This document shows positions 1 to 14,707 of a stretch of 64,000 nt of DNA, in pieces. The first letter of the stretch is position 1. Every line of letters starts with the position of its first letter. The notes under the pieces are model-generated. The model was not told where the DNA came from, ran no database searches, and saw only the letters and a program-made list of their open reading frames with translations. Origin of the DNA: Podocnemis expansa (taxonomy: Eukaryota > Chordata > Testudines > Podocnemididae); contig ML681998.1 of NCBI GenBank assembly GCA_007922195.1, positions 17,437,937-17,501,936 of the forward strand. The letters run 5' to 3'. Made by a program: the position numbers and the translations under genes.

Positions 1-1083
1 GAGAATCACTGCTCCAAATGCAGGGGGTCGGAGGGAAAAAGAGTCACAAGCGTTAGGCAATGACCAAATACTTGTCAGTATTTTTTTTGCTGTTGTCAGC
101 ACTCAGTTTCCTACTTGTCACTTAAAAAATGACCTTGGCAAGTTCTTGTAAATTCCTTGGAAGCATATGCTCTCAGATGCCTTCATATAGTACCAAGCAC
201 TGTGCATAGCTCTTCTTATTCAGGCTAGACATTAGACTCAGGCTATAATTAAAGAGGGGAAAACAAAAGAATCTGAAAGATAACTTTTCACTTCCAAATC
301 CTGATTATTCCATGAAACTGGTACTCACTTCTTAAATGTTCCTGTTTGCACTCATCAAGGAGACCTCTCAACCCCATGATGACTGGTGCAACAATTATAT
401 CAAGCTAGATCATTGACAGAACACTTAAATATTAACATAATATCCTTTCCTTCATCTATACAGCTTTCTTGTTAAGAATGAGCCACATATCTTGACTGTA
501 CTGGAATCCGGATCCTTTGCTACTGTGTTAGTAAGCCAAAGTTCCATAAATTTGCAGATGAATTAATAGAAGCCAATGCAGCTATTCCAAATTGTATTAC
601 ACTAAACAGATCTAGGTATTCAGTAGTCCATCTCAGACTCAAAGTTATCTATGAGTGACATGGCATTTCAGTTCTGCTCTGCGATATTGGAATTGTTAGC
701 AGTATATTAATAGTTTGATTAGGAACCATTTATTACATAACTAAAGAAAAAACTACTTTGTTATTTCAGCCAGTTCCTACCCTTTTGTGATAGGGGGTGG
801 GAGGAAGAGTTCAGACTTGTAAAGCTACAATCAGGAAGTACTTCTCACCTTGCTCTTAATACTTCGGCAACTACTTGCTGCTGAAGCCTAATGGAAGGAC
901 TGGTTTTAAACATGAGGGGACCTCATTTAGAGCCTTAATGAGAAACTAAAAGTTAAACTATAGTTACTAACCTCCGGGGCATATACCAGTTACCTCCAAT
1001 CCATCCCTTGTAAACCCGAAAGACTAAATTTAAATTCACCAAGTTAGAATTTTTACCATTATGCAGCATATAACAGTCTAAAC

Positions 1084-1270
1084 CAGGGGTGGCCAAACTT
1101 ATGGAACTCAAGAGCCACACAAGCTGATTATTAAACCTTCAAGAGCTGCACTGAGGCATACAGCCATATACTTTTACCTACTAAATTGATCTGCTGACCT
1201 TCTTCTGCAAGCCACACTTTTTCACTCAAGAGCCGCATGTAGCTCCCGAGCAGCAGTTTGGCCACGCGTG
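1084..1270. mobile_element. hAT-type MITE, 187 bp
   Basis: Terminal inverted repeats begin CAGGGGTGGCCAAACT on the left, and the right end reads AGTTTGGCCACGCGTG. A perfect 8-bp target duplication GTCTAAAC flanks it at 1076-1083 and 1271-1278, which is diagnostic of hAT transposition. The first 110 or so bases and the last 65 or so match the ends of the 2.5-kb element at 57943-60446, so this is an internal-deletion derivative of that family. It has no coding capacity. Confidence 0.9.
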
Positions 1271-2724
1271 GTCTAAACTCATGGTTCTAAGACAGCAGAA
1301 GAGAGATTACAGAAGCTCTTGACTAAAATTTTTAACACAGCTTAATTAATTAGGCATTCAACTTCCACTGAATTTTAATAATTGGGATGTCTAACTCTCT
1401 TCAGATGTCTGAAAATTTAAGTCAAGTTCTAGAGACAAAATTACATGGCTAAAGTTCTGCTGTGTACTCCAAAAAGCTTCGGACATAGGACAAAAAAAAA
1501 AAATTCAACTTACTTAGCAACTAAATATCAAAAACTACAGTTGAAAATTAGCTAAATGGCCACAATATCACATGCAGTGACAATACTTTTCCATCAATAT
1601 TTTACTATAATCTTTCAGAATGTAGTGATACAATATAATTCACAGGAGTTTGGCAAAGCAGCTGAAGAGCTTGCTAAACTCAACCAAATGCTTCAGTCTT
1701 ATTATGCCATTACAGCCCACCCAGCAAGCCACTAGTCTACTTGCTAGAAAAATGATGGTGTTCACTTGAATCAAGTAGGCTTCACGGACTGCAAGCAGGA
1801 CATTACAGGTTAGACATCACTTTTAAAAATGAAAATATAGTCATGCGTGTCCATCTGCAAAAAGCAGTCAGTGGCAACTCATCCCTAGAAAAGTCAAGAA
1901 GTGGTAAGTAATGCTACTTATTAACAACTGATGCAGAAATATGATTAAGTAGAGATGGAATGTTGTAAATACCGTTAGATGAAGGCATATTGACCACTTA
2001 CACATAAGCATCTATCAGTGGAATATGAAATTGCCTCAGAATGACCAATCCCCACGAACTAAGGTTACAGAAATTCCTGCTGCACCATATTTTCTGAAAA
2101 GAGGCAGTCACTTGAGTCTGTTCTGAAACTACTCACTTTCATGCACACACACAAAATACACACTTCAGAGAATTGTATGCCAAAAACATTCAGGTGGGCA
2201 TGCGTGCTGCTAGCAGTTGGTATATGGGGCACAAACTGAGTCCCAGTGCCCCAACCCACTCCAGGGAACCTGGGAATGGGTTGCCACCAGGATCAAGCCC
2301 AGGTCCTGATGCCGACTGGGAAACCTGGGGCCAGGCTGGTGGTGGCAGAATACAGATTCAGCCCCCAGCTAGGGACCCAGGCCAGCATAACGGTGGGAAT
2401 GAGGCCCAGGCCCTGACCCCCCTCCCTTTTTTCAAGGCGGTGACACCCATGCAGGTAGGTGACTGAATTCTGCCCTCTTCTTCCAGTTCTGTAACTACTT
2501 GGCTTCAGTTCATAGTGAGCACTTAAAGCAAGTGTAAACAGATATTTCCATGGAGAAGTACCACTATAAACCTTTAACCCTGAAATTAGTGGAAAACAAT
2601 TGCACTGTTTGAGAAAGGCAGATCATTACCTCATTAAACAAGTCCCCATACTGACCACTTGTCCTTGGATTTTTTGGTTGAGTAAAACAAGGCCCTAAAT
2701 TCAACCACATTTTTATGTCTATAA

Positions 2725-3059
2725 CAGTGGTTCCCAACCTTTTTCAGGCTGGGGACCCCTTTAAAAAAAAAAAAAAACTTTGCAGCCCATTCTGGCTGAT
2801 TATGTAATCTGGCCCCCGCCAGTCTGGTGGCGCTGCTGGGACAGCTGGCAAGTGGCACTGCAGCCACCACAGCTCGCACTGCTGGGGAGCCAAGCTGCAG
2901 CTGCTGTGGCCCCTGCCCTTGCCAGGGAGCTGCTGTGGCCCCATTCCCCTGCTGGGGAGTATCAGGGCTGCAGCTGGATTCTGGGCCCAGTAGGGAAAGG
3001 CTCCGCGGACCCCCTGCAACATGTCCATGGACTCCTGGACCCCAGGTTGGGAATCTCTG
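2725..3059. mobile_element. hAT-type non-autonomous element, 335 bp
   Basis: The left end reads CAGTGGTTCCCAACC and the right end GGTTGGGAATCTCTG. An exact 8-bp duplication GTCTATAA lies at 2717-2724 and 3060-3067. A poly-A run sits near the left end and a GC-rich centre carries repeated CTGCTGGGG and TGCTGTGGCCC blocks. Open frames here on both strands (for example 2634-3074 minus) are by-products of the GC-rich repeat. A second copy starts at 63614. Confidence 0.9.
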
Positions 3060-5084
3060 GTCTATAATAAGCAACTTGGAACATTGTATCTGGTCAATTC
3101 CAAATTTCAGGGAGTGTTCGGGGTATCAATAGATGCAACTCTTGACTTTACGCAAACTGGACCACTACAGAAACTTTATACAGATAATTATCAAGCACCA
3201 CCAAATTCCTGCTACTACCTATGCATATCAGTGGCAGCAGATCAACTTACTGTGGGGAGGAGGCATTTCTGTCAGATGCCAGACAATAAGAGCCTTATAG
3301 GGAGAGTTTGTGGGGAAAAGCAAGGTCTTCAGTAAGTGGATGAAAAGAGGGATGGCACAAGAGAATGGGGGTGGGGAGCGGTTATGAGAGAAATCAGGGA
3401 CCCAGACAGCAAACAGATACAGGGCATGGAAGCAGTGACATACAATCAGAAGAAGGATGGAAGCCTGGGGAGAAGAGTGGAGTGGCACAGAAAGCAGGGA
3501 ACATATACTCAAGCATGGAAGAGTTGCAGGGACTCTCTGAAATAGCCATAGGAAGGAGACATATACGGGTGCTTAAGATGGGAAAGGAGGGATGCGAGGA
3601 TCCCCAAATGCACGCACTGCATTAGGCTACCAGAATTTATTAAGTATGCAATTCCCAGCATCACCTTACATTGTAAACTTTCAGTTACTGCTCATGTTTT
3701 AAGGGACCGCTTTGCAACTCATGTAGACAAATGGTTCTTTGAAACCCATACCTGTACACATACTTCAAAATGCCAGATCCTTTAAAAAATGTGATCCTTG
3801 ACCAATTTTCCACACATGTAATGTTGAATACTAAGTTTCCCACAGTTGCTCCTCTACATTTCAGAATAATTCCACTTTAAATGGAACATTGATTAATACC
3901 AGGATGGATAATTTTTTTTTTAATCTAAATTGTGTTTATTTTTTCCAAAATAAACCTAGTCTAAATTAAGTCTGAAATTGACAACCTGTGCTGGGGCCTA
4001 AATTAAATTTAAATTAAATATACATTGTTTAAGCATTTTTGTATTTTCTACCAATTTTTGAAGTCAAGTCAAGTCACTGAACTGGTGGAACTCATTGGCT
4101 AAGCAGAAGGAACTGAGTTCACCGATGTGCTAAACCAACTTTTAGCAGCAATAGCCTCTTCTGCAGGGGAAGAGAATATTTTCTTCATTATAGTTTTTTC
4201 AACTAGTTCAGTTCAAGGACTAGTTCATTTTAAGTTAAGAAACCAACTGAGAGTTGAAAGAGACAGGAAAGCTTGTTTTCCCTCTATCAATTTTTGAATA
4301 AAAATTTGATGCGAGATGAGATAACACTAGTTCCAAAATCTTGAAGGACGAGGTGATCAGACACAAGCAGTTCATTTCACTTGCTACAGATACTTTTGTT
4401 TAGTAAATCAGTTTAAAAGCAAAACATTTTGTGATAAATCTTAGAATATGCATTCAACTCCTTCAATGTATTTTTAATAATAAATATTACTTTTGTGCAT
4501 TTTAATTGCATTTCCATCCAAACAAGGCTTGACATAAATCTCAAGCAAAAACAAATAAAAAAAGGTTAAGCTTCTCCATTTCTTTAAGCACCTATGAAGT
4601 GGCTCCACCTTGTCAGCAAAAGCAAACGCCCAGTTTAATTGAAAATCAACAGGTTTTAATGGTTACCTATCAGACAACCTTACCATCAGAGAGCAACATG
4701 ATTGATTTCAATTATTTAACTTACTTTAATTTAAACCAATCTACTCTGGGTATTATCAAACTGTGAGAACAGGCTACACTGACCATAATTTCTAATTTAA
4801 TTTTTTTTATTAAGTATAAAATAGTAAGAAACCATCTAGAAAGAATCTCTGATTGTTACAATTCCCATAACTGAGAGGAAGAGATCACAACAAGGATACC
4901 TGAAGAATCTGAAACAGGAAGTGAAGCTTACTGTTGCTAGCATGGGAAACACACTTAAGTGAGTTTCTGTTTCCTGTGAAGTTTAAAATCCAATCAGGCT
5001 GGAAGATTTCTAAATAGTATTTAGACTGGTAAACCAAGGCAAGCTAAAAATTTCTCAATTCACAGCCCTGTGCTTTGATTTTTA

Positions 5085-5170
5085 GTGGTTAGATAAGTCC
5101 TGGGTTCAATTCCCAGGGGGTTGGACTTGATGATCTCATGAGGTCCCTTCCAGCCCTATGATATGATACT
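5085..5170 (+). repeat. tRNA/CR1 chimeric SINE, 5'-truncated
   Basis: The left half carries a B-box-like tRNA segment (GGGTTCAATTCCC at about 5102-5114). It is fused directly to a CR1-type 3' tail (GGTTGGACTTGATGATCTC onward, ending near GCCCTATGAT). The same joint occurs at 43041-43157, which makes a SINE family the best explanation rather than a chance junction. Confidence 0.7.
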
Positions 5171-5540
5171 GTTGTGTTGCACTACAATTCCCTAACACAT
5201 GAAGATAGCATACAAAATAGGTAATTACTTCTTGTATTAGCAGTAGCAGCTTGAATCCAGAAATCAAGAGAAGACAAAGGGAGGTGGCCATGGTCATAGA
5301 AGGTAAGCAGCAGAGCTGGGAACCCAACCTCTCCCAAATCAGTGCTTCAGTACCTGTGTCTGTGTCCACGCTATTTACATCTACCTGAAGCTTTTATCCA
5401 CTCCTAGTAAATTACAGCTGTAGGATCATAAAACTACAACAGAACCAGTCACTCCCACATACTGGTAAAGTCACAAATAACTTAGATCACAGGACTCCCC
5501 CTTCCCCCGATTTCCTAATCAATTGATTTAGTGATTAAGA

Positions 5541-5687
5541 CAGGGGTGGACAAAACTGGCTCATAGCTAGGTGCTAGCAATTATACTCTTGGTTGCCACA
5601 GAGTGCTCCTCCATTATATTTCTGCAATGGAGCTAGGCGATTAGAACTGGTTGCCATGGTGACCAGAAACAGATTTGTCAAGCCGTG
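5541..5687. mobile_element. hAT-type MITE, 147 bp
   Basis: The left end CAGGGGTGGACAAA pairs imperfectly with the right end TTTGTCAAGCCGTG. The flanks GATTAAGA (5533-5540) and GATTACAA (5688-5695) agree at 6 of 8 positions, as an old target duplication would. Confidence 0.65.
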
Positions 5688-5922
5688 GATTACAATATCA
5701 ACTACCTCAGAATTGTGATGCAATATTTCATACCTTGCAGTGTTACCTGAATGACCCTGCAAGTACAGAGGGAGATCAGCAGCTAAAAAAAACCACTTAT
5801 TTAATGACTAATGTGGGAAAGAAAAGTGAATGCATTCATTTGAATGGCACTTGTTACAGATAGCTTTTGCATCAGCCATAAACAACGTAGAGCAGGAACT
5901 CTTAAGATCTAGTTGTCTGTAT

Positions 5923-6100
5923 TAGTGGTTTGCAGACTTTTTTCCTCAGGACCCAGTTGAAAAGAAATAGTTTATCCTGCTACCCAACAATTAGCAATGC
6001 ATTCCAGTCTTCTGGTGACCACAGCAGCAGGTGCCACAACCCAGTACGTGAGGGTCTGCAACCCAGTACTGGGTCCTGACCCTGTGTTTGAAAACCACTG
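5923..6100. mobile_element. hAT-type element, 178 bp
   Basis: The ends are TAGTGGTTTGCAGAC and GTTTGAAAACCACTG. Flanks GTCTGTAT (5915-5922) and GTCTATAT (6101-6108) match at 7 of 8 positions. The interior (CCTCAGGACCCAGTTGAAA and AACCCAGTACTGGGTCC) is shared with the copy at 45050-45387. Confidence 0.85.
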
Positions 6101-8449
6101 GTCTATATAAACACAGATTCAGCAGCTATGCTCCTGGTTAGTCTCATTTCCATCCACAATTATTTAGTTTTGCTATATGGAAAGTTAGCTATTCTAGAGA
6201 ATCCAACCACAAAAAAAAGTGTCATTAAAAGTAAGTCTAGTTTAATTTTCCCTCAGATAGTAACATCATGCAGATCCCTATATAGAAGAGTTAGTTAAAT
6301 ATGTTGTTGTACTTGATTCTCCCACCCAGTAACATGGGGCAACAATGAATGGACTAGAGTTTAGCCTGGTTGCCCATCTTAAGGCATGCAGTTTGCTTAG
6401 AGAAACTTCTGGGTACATGCTAGTTAATTAATGAGTCTAACTAGGACAGCTATCAGTCAAGAAACAAGAATATGCTTTTAGCTACAAATGTTGATTCTTC
6501 ACCCGAGTATCAGCCTTGATAATTGGGTTGCACCTGTGAAAGCATCTTTAAAACCAATCACTTGGATGCCTGAGAAAGTAATACTGGAACTTAAAAAAAA
6601 TAAACCCTAGCACTTAGAAAAGCAATTTATTTTTAAGAAAAGGTCATTGCCTAGGATGTTGCTTCATCTGGGTGGTAGCTTAGTCCAAACTGGTTTAGTT
6701 TTGATTACAAATAACCAGACTAACCACACCCAGAGGAGTACGAGTTTAGCTGGCTGAAGTTAGCTAAATGTGCTGAGCAGTAATGATCTAAATGAAATCC
6801 CTTCTGAAACCTGAAGGATACTGACAGGTTGCCTTTTTGTTTTGTATCCACATATACCTTAGATTAAAACATCCTGAAATGGTTGTTTGATTGCAAACAC
6901 TGTTGTCTGTAATAGACCTTTTAGCAGAATCTAGGGAAAATTTTTACGACCAACACCTGAACAAAAAGAAAGGAAAAAAAACTTTGTGAACCTAATTTAC
7001 AAGGCTGAGCTTTGTGCTGGACACTGCTTGGGCATGCTTCTTTCAAAAATGCTGTTCTCTCCCATCAATACAAGACTTACTAAAATAAAATTGGAGTTAG
7101 CAGCTTGGGGTATTAGTCTCTACTCTCCATTGCTTAATCAGACTGAAGCACCCCACTTCACATTGATATTTTAATAGCGTTACATCTGTTTAAGCTAGGC
7201 AGTACCAGTCCCACAGGCTCTTTAAAAAGTTATCCTTAAGTTCATGTTAAACCACATGAAACTGTTCACGAACGCTTTTAGTCTGCTGATCATCAAAAGA
7301 AGCAAGACCCTAAAAACCAGACAGACATTCAGAATTAAGCTGGAAGTGTCGTATTCTTTCTTAATACCTTTGGAAAAATGTTGTTCATTTATTTCAGTTT
7401 CTTCTTAGGGATGATTCCCCCTCCCCCCATCATCTAGTTACTATGCACCAGACAACGCTAAGTTGAGTCAGTGACCTTAATAGAAGTTTGAAATAAAGAT
7501 TTGGCTAAAACGTACACACCATTTTAATCAATACCTGCATTTATCATAGCTGATTTTACAACACACACAACTCAAATCCTTTTACTGCATAATATCAGAG
7601 AAGTCCTTAGTTTAAGTAGCCGCTATTACCAGCAATGGGATTTCTCTCAGCACACATGCTGAAGGAAAATATTCACCAATAACTTCACTTTTACTAGTAC
7701 TTGTATATTGTAAAGTTTTAAAAATTTAAGTGACTACATATTTTGAAAAGGGTGTTTACGGGCAACTGACTTATCATAATTAGAAACCTAGATTTCAGCC
7801 CTTCTGTCATCAAATCCTATTCTATACTGCAAGTCACAAAAGCAGCCTAACTCCAGAGACCACCTTCTTTGTTATAGCTTTTACCACTAAAGGCTGTAAC
7901 TTGAAGAGGGCATCAGCAGCTTTGCTACTGCCGCCTCCTCCTCCAGTTTTCTGCATGGCTGAGTCATAACCAACATTACATCATCTCACACAGGGAGGGG
8001 CACACTTTCCATAGTGAGAATTACAATCTCACAGTATCTTGAAAATTGCAGATGCAAAGGCCATCTAAGCTGTAAAGAGAACATGTCTTTGAACAAAGCC
8101 AGATTCAAAGCCTCTTAATTAGTTCATTCAGAGAAATATTGTGTTCATATTTTTGTTTACATTCAAATATCTGTGTAATAAAAAGATGAACGGAATACCA
8201 GGCGAAGGTACAAGAAAAAATTCCAACAAGTTTACAACTATGTTACAGTTGATACTCATGAGAAGCTTAATACAAGCTGTGGAATTATGCTTTTAAGGAA
8301 GAGAAGTCATCCAGTAACCTAACTTTGTTTTTCGGAGTGGTGTGTGTGGAAGGGGGATTTGGAGGCTTTACAAAAAATGCCTTAGTTTTTAGCAAGGGAC
8401 TGAAAAACAGTAGTCTAAAAGGGCAAAAACTATTTACCCTGCAATATTA

Positions 8450-10756
<2,307 letters not shown>

Positions 10757-10902
10757 CTGTGCGGCCGCGGCCACGTCCGCAGCAGCGGAGCGGCCACCTG
10801 GGGCCCGCGCCCCGCCGCCTGCGGAAGGGCCGGGGGAGGGGGCGCCGCTGCCTCGCCCGCTACTGCAGGGCGGCGGGGCGCGGGCGCGGGCGGCCCGGTT
10901 AC
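10757..10902 (-). other. YWHAZ: Candidate alternative 5'UTR exon end of YWHAZ (donor after 10757)
   Basis: On the minus strand CCGCACAG is followed by GTGAGG, a strong splice donor, with the last exon base at 10757. Mammalian YWHAZ is known to use several alternative non-coding first exons from one CpG island, so this could be a second promoter's exon. It could also be a downstream donor of the same exon that otherwise ends at 10903. The start is unknown; the right limit given is the neighbouring donor. Confidence 0.45.
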
Positions 10903-11027
10903 CTGTGAGGAGGAGGAGGAGGAAGCGGTGGCGCGAGTGTCTCCGGGCGGGTACCGGCGCGGACTGTGGCTCTCGCCCTGCTCGCTCGGCTGCAGCCTCT
11001 CTCCCAGCGCCGCGCACGGGGTCTCCG
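10903..11027 (-). other. YWHAZ: Candidate first 5'UTR exon of YWHAZ
   Basis: The minus strand runs from below the CCAAT box through a CCTCCTCCTCCTCCTCACAG tract to a GTAACC donor at 10902-10901. Spliced to the acceptor before 8789 it would place a short leader in front of the ATG at 8779. The transcription start is not determinable here; the right limit is set at the CCAAT box. I see no TATA box, in keeping with a CpG-island promoter. Confidence 0.55.
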
Positions 11028-11032
11028 CCAAT
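11028..11032 (-). promoter_or_regulatory. YWHAZ: Inverted CCAAT box
   Basis: The plus strand reads CCGCCAATCG, which is GATTGGCGG in gene orientation, an NF-Y-type site. It sits about 125 bp upstream of the first-exon donor at 10903 and 36 bp from the CRE, a typical core-promoter arrangement. Confidence 0.6.
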
Positions 11033-11067
11033 CGCTGCGCCGCAACGCACGGGCACCACACGGCCCG

Positions 11068-11075
11068 TGACGTCA
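11068..11075. promoter_or_regulatory. YWHAZ: CRE palindrome TGACGTCA
   Basis: This is a perfect 8-bp CREB/ATF site in the CpG island, on the upstream side of the CCAAT box. An RFX-like half site (GCCATGGCAAC) follows at about 11082-11092. Proximal position and perfect match make control by CREB/ATF plausible; no direct evidence is available in the sequence. Confidence 0.65.
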
Positions 11076-11175
11076 AACGGGGCCATGGCAACCGCGGGGA
11101 GCGAGCGCCTGCGCCCGCGCGCCTCCCCCTCCGCCCCAACCGCCGCCGGCCTGGGCGCGCGAGGCGCCGCGGGGG

Positions 11176-11575
11176 NNNNNNNNNNNNNNNNNNNNNNNNN
11201 NNNNNNNNNNNNNNNNNNNNNNNNNNNNNNNNNNNNNNNNNNNNNNNNNNNNNNNNNNNNNNNNNNNNNNNNNNNNNNNNNNNNNNNNNNNNNNNNNNNN
11301 NNNNNNNNNNNNNNNNNNNNNNNNNNNNNNNNNNNNNNNNNNNNNNNNNNNNNNNNNNNNNNNNNNNNNNNNNNNNNNNNNNNNNNNNNNNNNNNNNNNN
11401 NNNNNNNNNNNNNNNNNNNNNNNNNNNNNNNNNNNNNNNNNNNNNNNNNNNNNNNNNNNNNNNNNNNNNNNNNNNNNNNNNNNNNNNNNNNNNNNNNNNN
11501 NNNNNNNNNNNNNNNNNNNNNNNNNNNNNNNNNNNNNNNNNNNNNNNNNNNNNNNNNNNNNNNNNNNNNNNNNNN
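11176..11575. other. Assembly gap, 400 N
   Basis: Exactly 400 unknown bases lie inside the CpG island. A round length suggests an estimated or default gap size. The flanks are extremely G/C-rich, so sequencing drop-out is the likely cause. Any additional upstream first exon or promoter part may be hidden here. Confidence 0.99.
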
Positions 11576-11762
11576 AGCCCCGTGCCCGCCCCCTCCGCGG
11601 GCTGGCGGCGCGGGGAGCGCGCGCGGATCGGGCCGCCCGGGCTCCCAGGTGGCACAGCACGTGTGCGGGCAGGCTGAGCAGCCCTGCAGAGCTCAGAGCA
11701 CTTAGGGGAGTTGAGCTTGAAGCAGAAAGCTGGCCTCAGTTATAGCTAAGCTGGCTGCGCTG

Positions 11763-11783
11763 CCATCCATCCATCCATCCATC
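11763..11783. repeat. (CATC)n microsatellite
   Basis: Five consecutive CATC units lie just outside the CpG island. They are short and probably polymorphic, with no sign of function. Confidence 0.85.
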
Positions 11784-12009
11784 TCAGGTTTATGCTGTTG
11801 GCTATCGCGTGCAGAAAATCAGTAGCAACAGCCCAGGCCTTGGTGGCTTTCCAGGGGTCTTTGGCTCCTCTCGCTTTTTGGAGTCAGATTTCTGCTGGGA
11901 AGAGGGTTGAGGGTTTAAGTTTCAGGAGGGTGGGAGGCAGGAGCGTCCTTGCCCCAGGAAAAGACCCAGGTCTGGGCCCCGCCCCCTGGCATCAATCCAG
12001 AGTCAGGGC

Positions 12010-12190
12010 CACTGTTCCCTCTCAGCTGTGCGCGTGTGCGCGTGCACCCAGGGCATGAAACCTGCGCACACCACAAAGTGCGCACAAAAAAATTCAATAG
12101 TGCTAATGTTGGTGCTCACAAAGAAATGTTTTTGCGCACACAAAGAAATGGTTTGTGCACACAGTCTACGAGTAATTAGAGGGAACATTG
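12010..12190. mobile_element. hAT-type MITE, 181 bp (opposite orientation to 35213-35397)
   Basis: The ends CACTGTTCCCTCTCAGC and TTAGAGGGAACATTG are inverted repeats. The interior carries GTGCGCACAAAAAAATTC and TTTTTGCGCACACAAAG blocks that match the copy at 35213-35397 in reverse. The 8-bp flanks do not match, so the duplication has decayed or one flank was lost. Confidence 0.75.
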
Positions 12191-12199
12191 GCCCCAAGC

Positions 12200-12448
12200 T
12201 ACTGCAGCCGTCAGTCCAGCCCACGGTCCCCGGCTGGGGCCAGTGCTGGGCGAGGCTGCAGCTGCGGCTGCGGCTGCTGCAGGCGATCTGGGCTGGCAGA
12301 GGCAGGCAGTGCTGTGGCCGGCCGGGCCCTGGATACCCGACTGCCGACGGGGATGGGAGAGGCGGGGGGCACTCCAGGTATTCGGGGCACTGGCACTGAG
12401 ACTCAGAGCATGTTCCCCCTGTGCCAGGTGCCAGCAATGCCCCTCCTG
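12200..12448. mobile_element. GC-rich hAT family, partial copy
   Basis: The right portion, GGCACTGGCACTGAGACTC through GCCAGCAATGCCCCTCCTG, matches the right ends of the complete family members at 21224, 29510, 31892 and 61243. The left end is not clear; the neighbouring MITE at 12010 may have disrupted it. The body shows the same G/C-rich repeat style (CTGCAGCTGCGGCTGCGG). Confidence 0.65.
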
Positions 12449-12830
12449 GTAGGGAGTCTTGAGAAGGGTTTGGGAATAAAAGGTGCTCTAGAGAGTCGTG
12501 GGCGTTGCTTGTGGTAAAAAGGCTTCCTCAAAAAAAAAAAAAAGCGACATTATAAAAGAAAATGGTCAGAATGGGTCCACACGGCCAGATCACCTTGACA
12601 GAATGCTCTGTCTCCACTTCTCACGTTTGTCGTCCTGGGCTTGTGACTGACAAGATCCCAGAAGAGTGTTGCTGTTGTGATGATCCATAAATTGAAATGT
12701 GATCTCTGATATCGCTGATCAAGGGAGGCCTTTGACTGGCATTAGAAGTTGACTGAAAGCTCATAGAGGAACTTCATCGCAGGCCTGATGTGCTTGCAGT
12801 AGTCTGAAATATAGGAGAGAGGTTCATCTG

Positions 12831-13072
12831 CAGGGCCCTGCAAGTCTATGGATATCTGCAGATAACTGCATCTGCAAATGTGATATGGATAGCCACAGAC
12901 CATTTCCTGTGGAAAAACAAAGCCTCTGGATTAAGATTACAGATAAGTAGACCTCTGTAGATCCATGGATATCTGCATTACCTCCATGGATGCGATGCAA
13001 ATATCCATGGACCATTTCTTGAAGATGCAGGTCAGATGTGGATCCATGTATTTGTATCCATGCAGGGCTCTG
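12831..13072. mobile_element. hAT-type MITE with internal ATCCATGGATAT repeats, 242 bp
   Basis: The left end CAGGGCCCTGCAAGTC and right end GCAGGGCTCTG are inverted repeats. The flanks TTCATCTG (12823-12830) and TTCGTCTG (13073-13080) match at 7 of 8 positions. The interior holds several palindromic ATCCATGGAT and ATATCTGCA repeats spaced irregularly. Confidence 0.85.
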
Positions 13073-13695
13073 TTCGTCTGCATGACTGTATTTTCTTCTC
13101 ATTGAGCTTCGGATACAAAGTGTTACAGTAATCTGTCCTGGAGTTCTAAATATGGCGAGGTCCTCATCCAGGAGGAACGGATGAAGTTTCCAAGCACACA
13201 AAACAGAAATGAAAGGAGGCATTTTTGGAAACTTATCTGATCAGCCAAGCTTAATGAAGAGTTAAACAGGATCCTTAGGCTTCTCAGAGGTTTGAGAAGT
13301 GGGGGCTGTATGCCTTCAATGGAACTTAAAGACAGCATCTTGGCCAGCTGTTTTGAACACATTAACAGGGGAAAAGAGGAATTTGTACCTTTTACAAATC
13401 TTTACTGAAGGAAGGAAAGATCCTCCCTTATGGATCTATTTCATGTCTCCTCATTCACAGAGGAGAAAAAGTGAGGTCCCTTAGGCAGTACTGCCCCAAC
13501 TCTCCACAGTCATGGTGAGAAACAGGAGACTGCTTATGTAGACCTGGTCCAAGTCCTCTGGGAAGGAGGGAGGGACTCCTTCATGTGATTCAATTCAGTG
13601 AGATTTTTTTTAGTCTGACAAGCTATACAGGTATTGCCAAAGTGTGAAAAAGACAGACCATTAGATCTGTATCAGAGGCTGGTAAAATCTTATTC

Positions 13696-13861
13696 CAGAG
13701 GGTCTTAACTCATTTACCATTGTGGGCTGCATAGGTAGCTCCCTGTGTGTTTATGTGGGCCAAGTTGACACAGTATATGTATTACCTATATGGCCCTGAG
13801 GCTGTAACTGTGTGCTGATTGGGCTGCAAGTGGCCAGCAGGCAATGGGTTGAGAACCAGTA
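13696..13861. mobile_element. hAT-type element, about 166 bp, degraded
   Basis: The right end GGGTTGAGAACCAGTA is typical of hAT ends of the CAGTGGTTCTCAACC type. The left end (GGGTCTTAACTC) is a diverged partner. The interior (ATTGTGGGCTGCAT, ATGGCCCTGAGGCTGTAA) matches the fragment at 45407. The target duplication is not convincing. Confidence 0.6.
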
Positions 13862-14707
13862 ATATGTTCAGAATAAGATTGTGCCCTGCATTCAAGATTT
13901 GATGCAGACTTGTTTCAAGCCACCTCTTTCAGACTCAAAGGGAAGGTTTTCTTTTTAAGAATGATGAAGTCTACAGCCCAGATCCTCAATGATATTTAGA
14001 CACCTAAATCTCATTAACTTTAATGGGAATTAAACACCTAAGTCCCTTTGAAGAACTGGGTCTAAGTCCCTTCACAGGAAGGGGAGACTCCCCATATAGA
14101 TATGCTCCAAGTTCTCTCATATTTTGAGTCATCACCTCTCCCATATGGATCCCTTAAGTCTTTTCTCTTACTGCAGGGAAAGCAGATTGCCCTGTACTGA
14201 CATTCCTCAGATTCCTTCATTTGAGAGCCAGGTGAAAGCACACTCTTTTGTGCAGATCTACCCCAAGTTTCCTCTTTCATTGGAAAAATTAAACCTCCTC
14301 AAGCAGATCTCCCCTGGACTTTCTTATTCCTTAGACTGTGATGTTGAGTTGTCACAGTTGGATGTGCTCTCTTCATTGATTGAGGGTGGGGAGAAGATTC
14401 AGCCCTCATGCAGCCATGTTAAAAGTTCCTCATTCATTGGGAGGAAGTACATCCACACTGGAGACTTGCCTCTAATAAAATAATGATAAATATGTATCTT
14501 AATGCTGTCACTCATTACATGCACAGAGAATATCGTATAGACCTGCTCCATGTTTCTTCACTCGTTGAACAGAGAAAAAATACTTCTCCATGCAGACCTA
14601 GAAATTTAAAATGTATGAAAGACACTGTAGTCACAATATATCAGAGATTGAAACGCTTGTTCTGGTAGTAATAGACTGGAATGCAGTGTCCTTTGATAGT
14701 AATGAAG

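Noticed and set aside
2634..3132. Overlapping frames with Gln/Leu/Pro-rich translations
   Set aside because: They coincide with the hAT element 2725-3059 and its flanks; no conserved protein.
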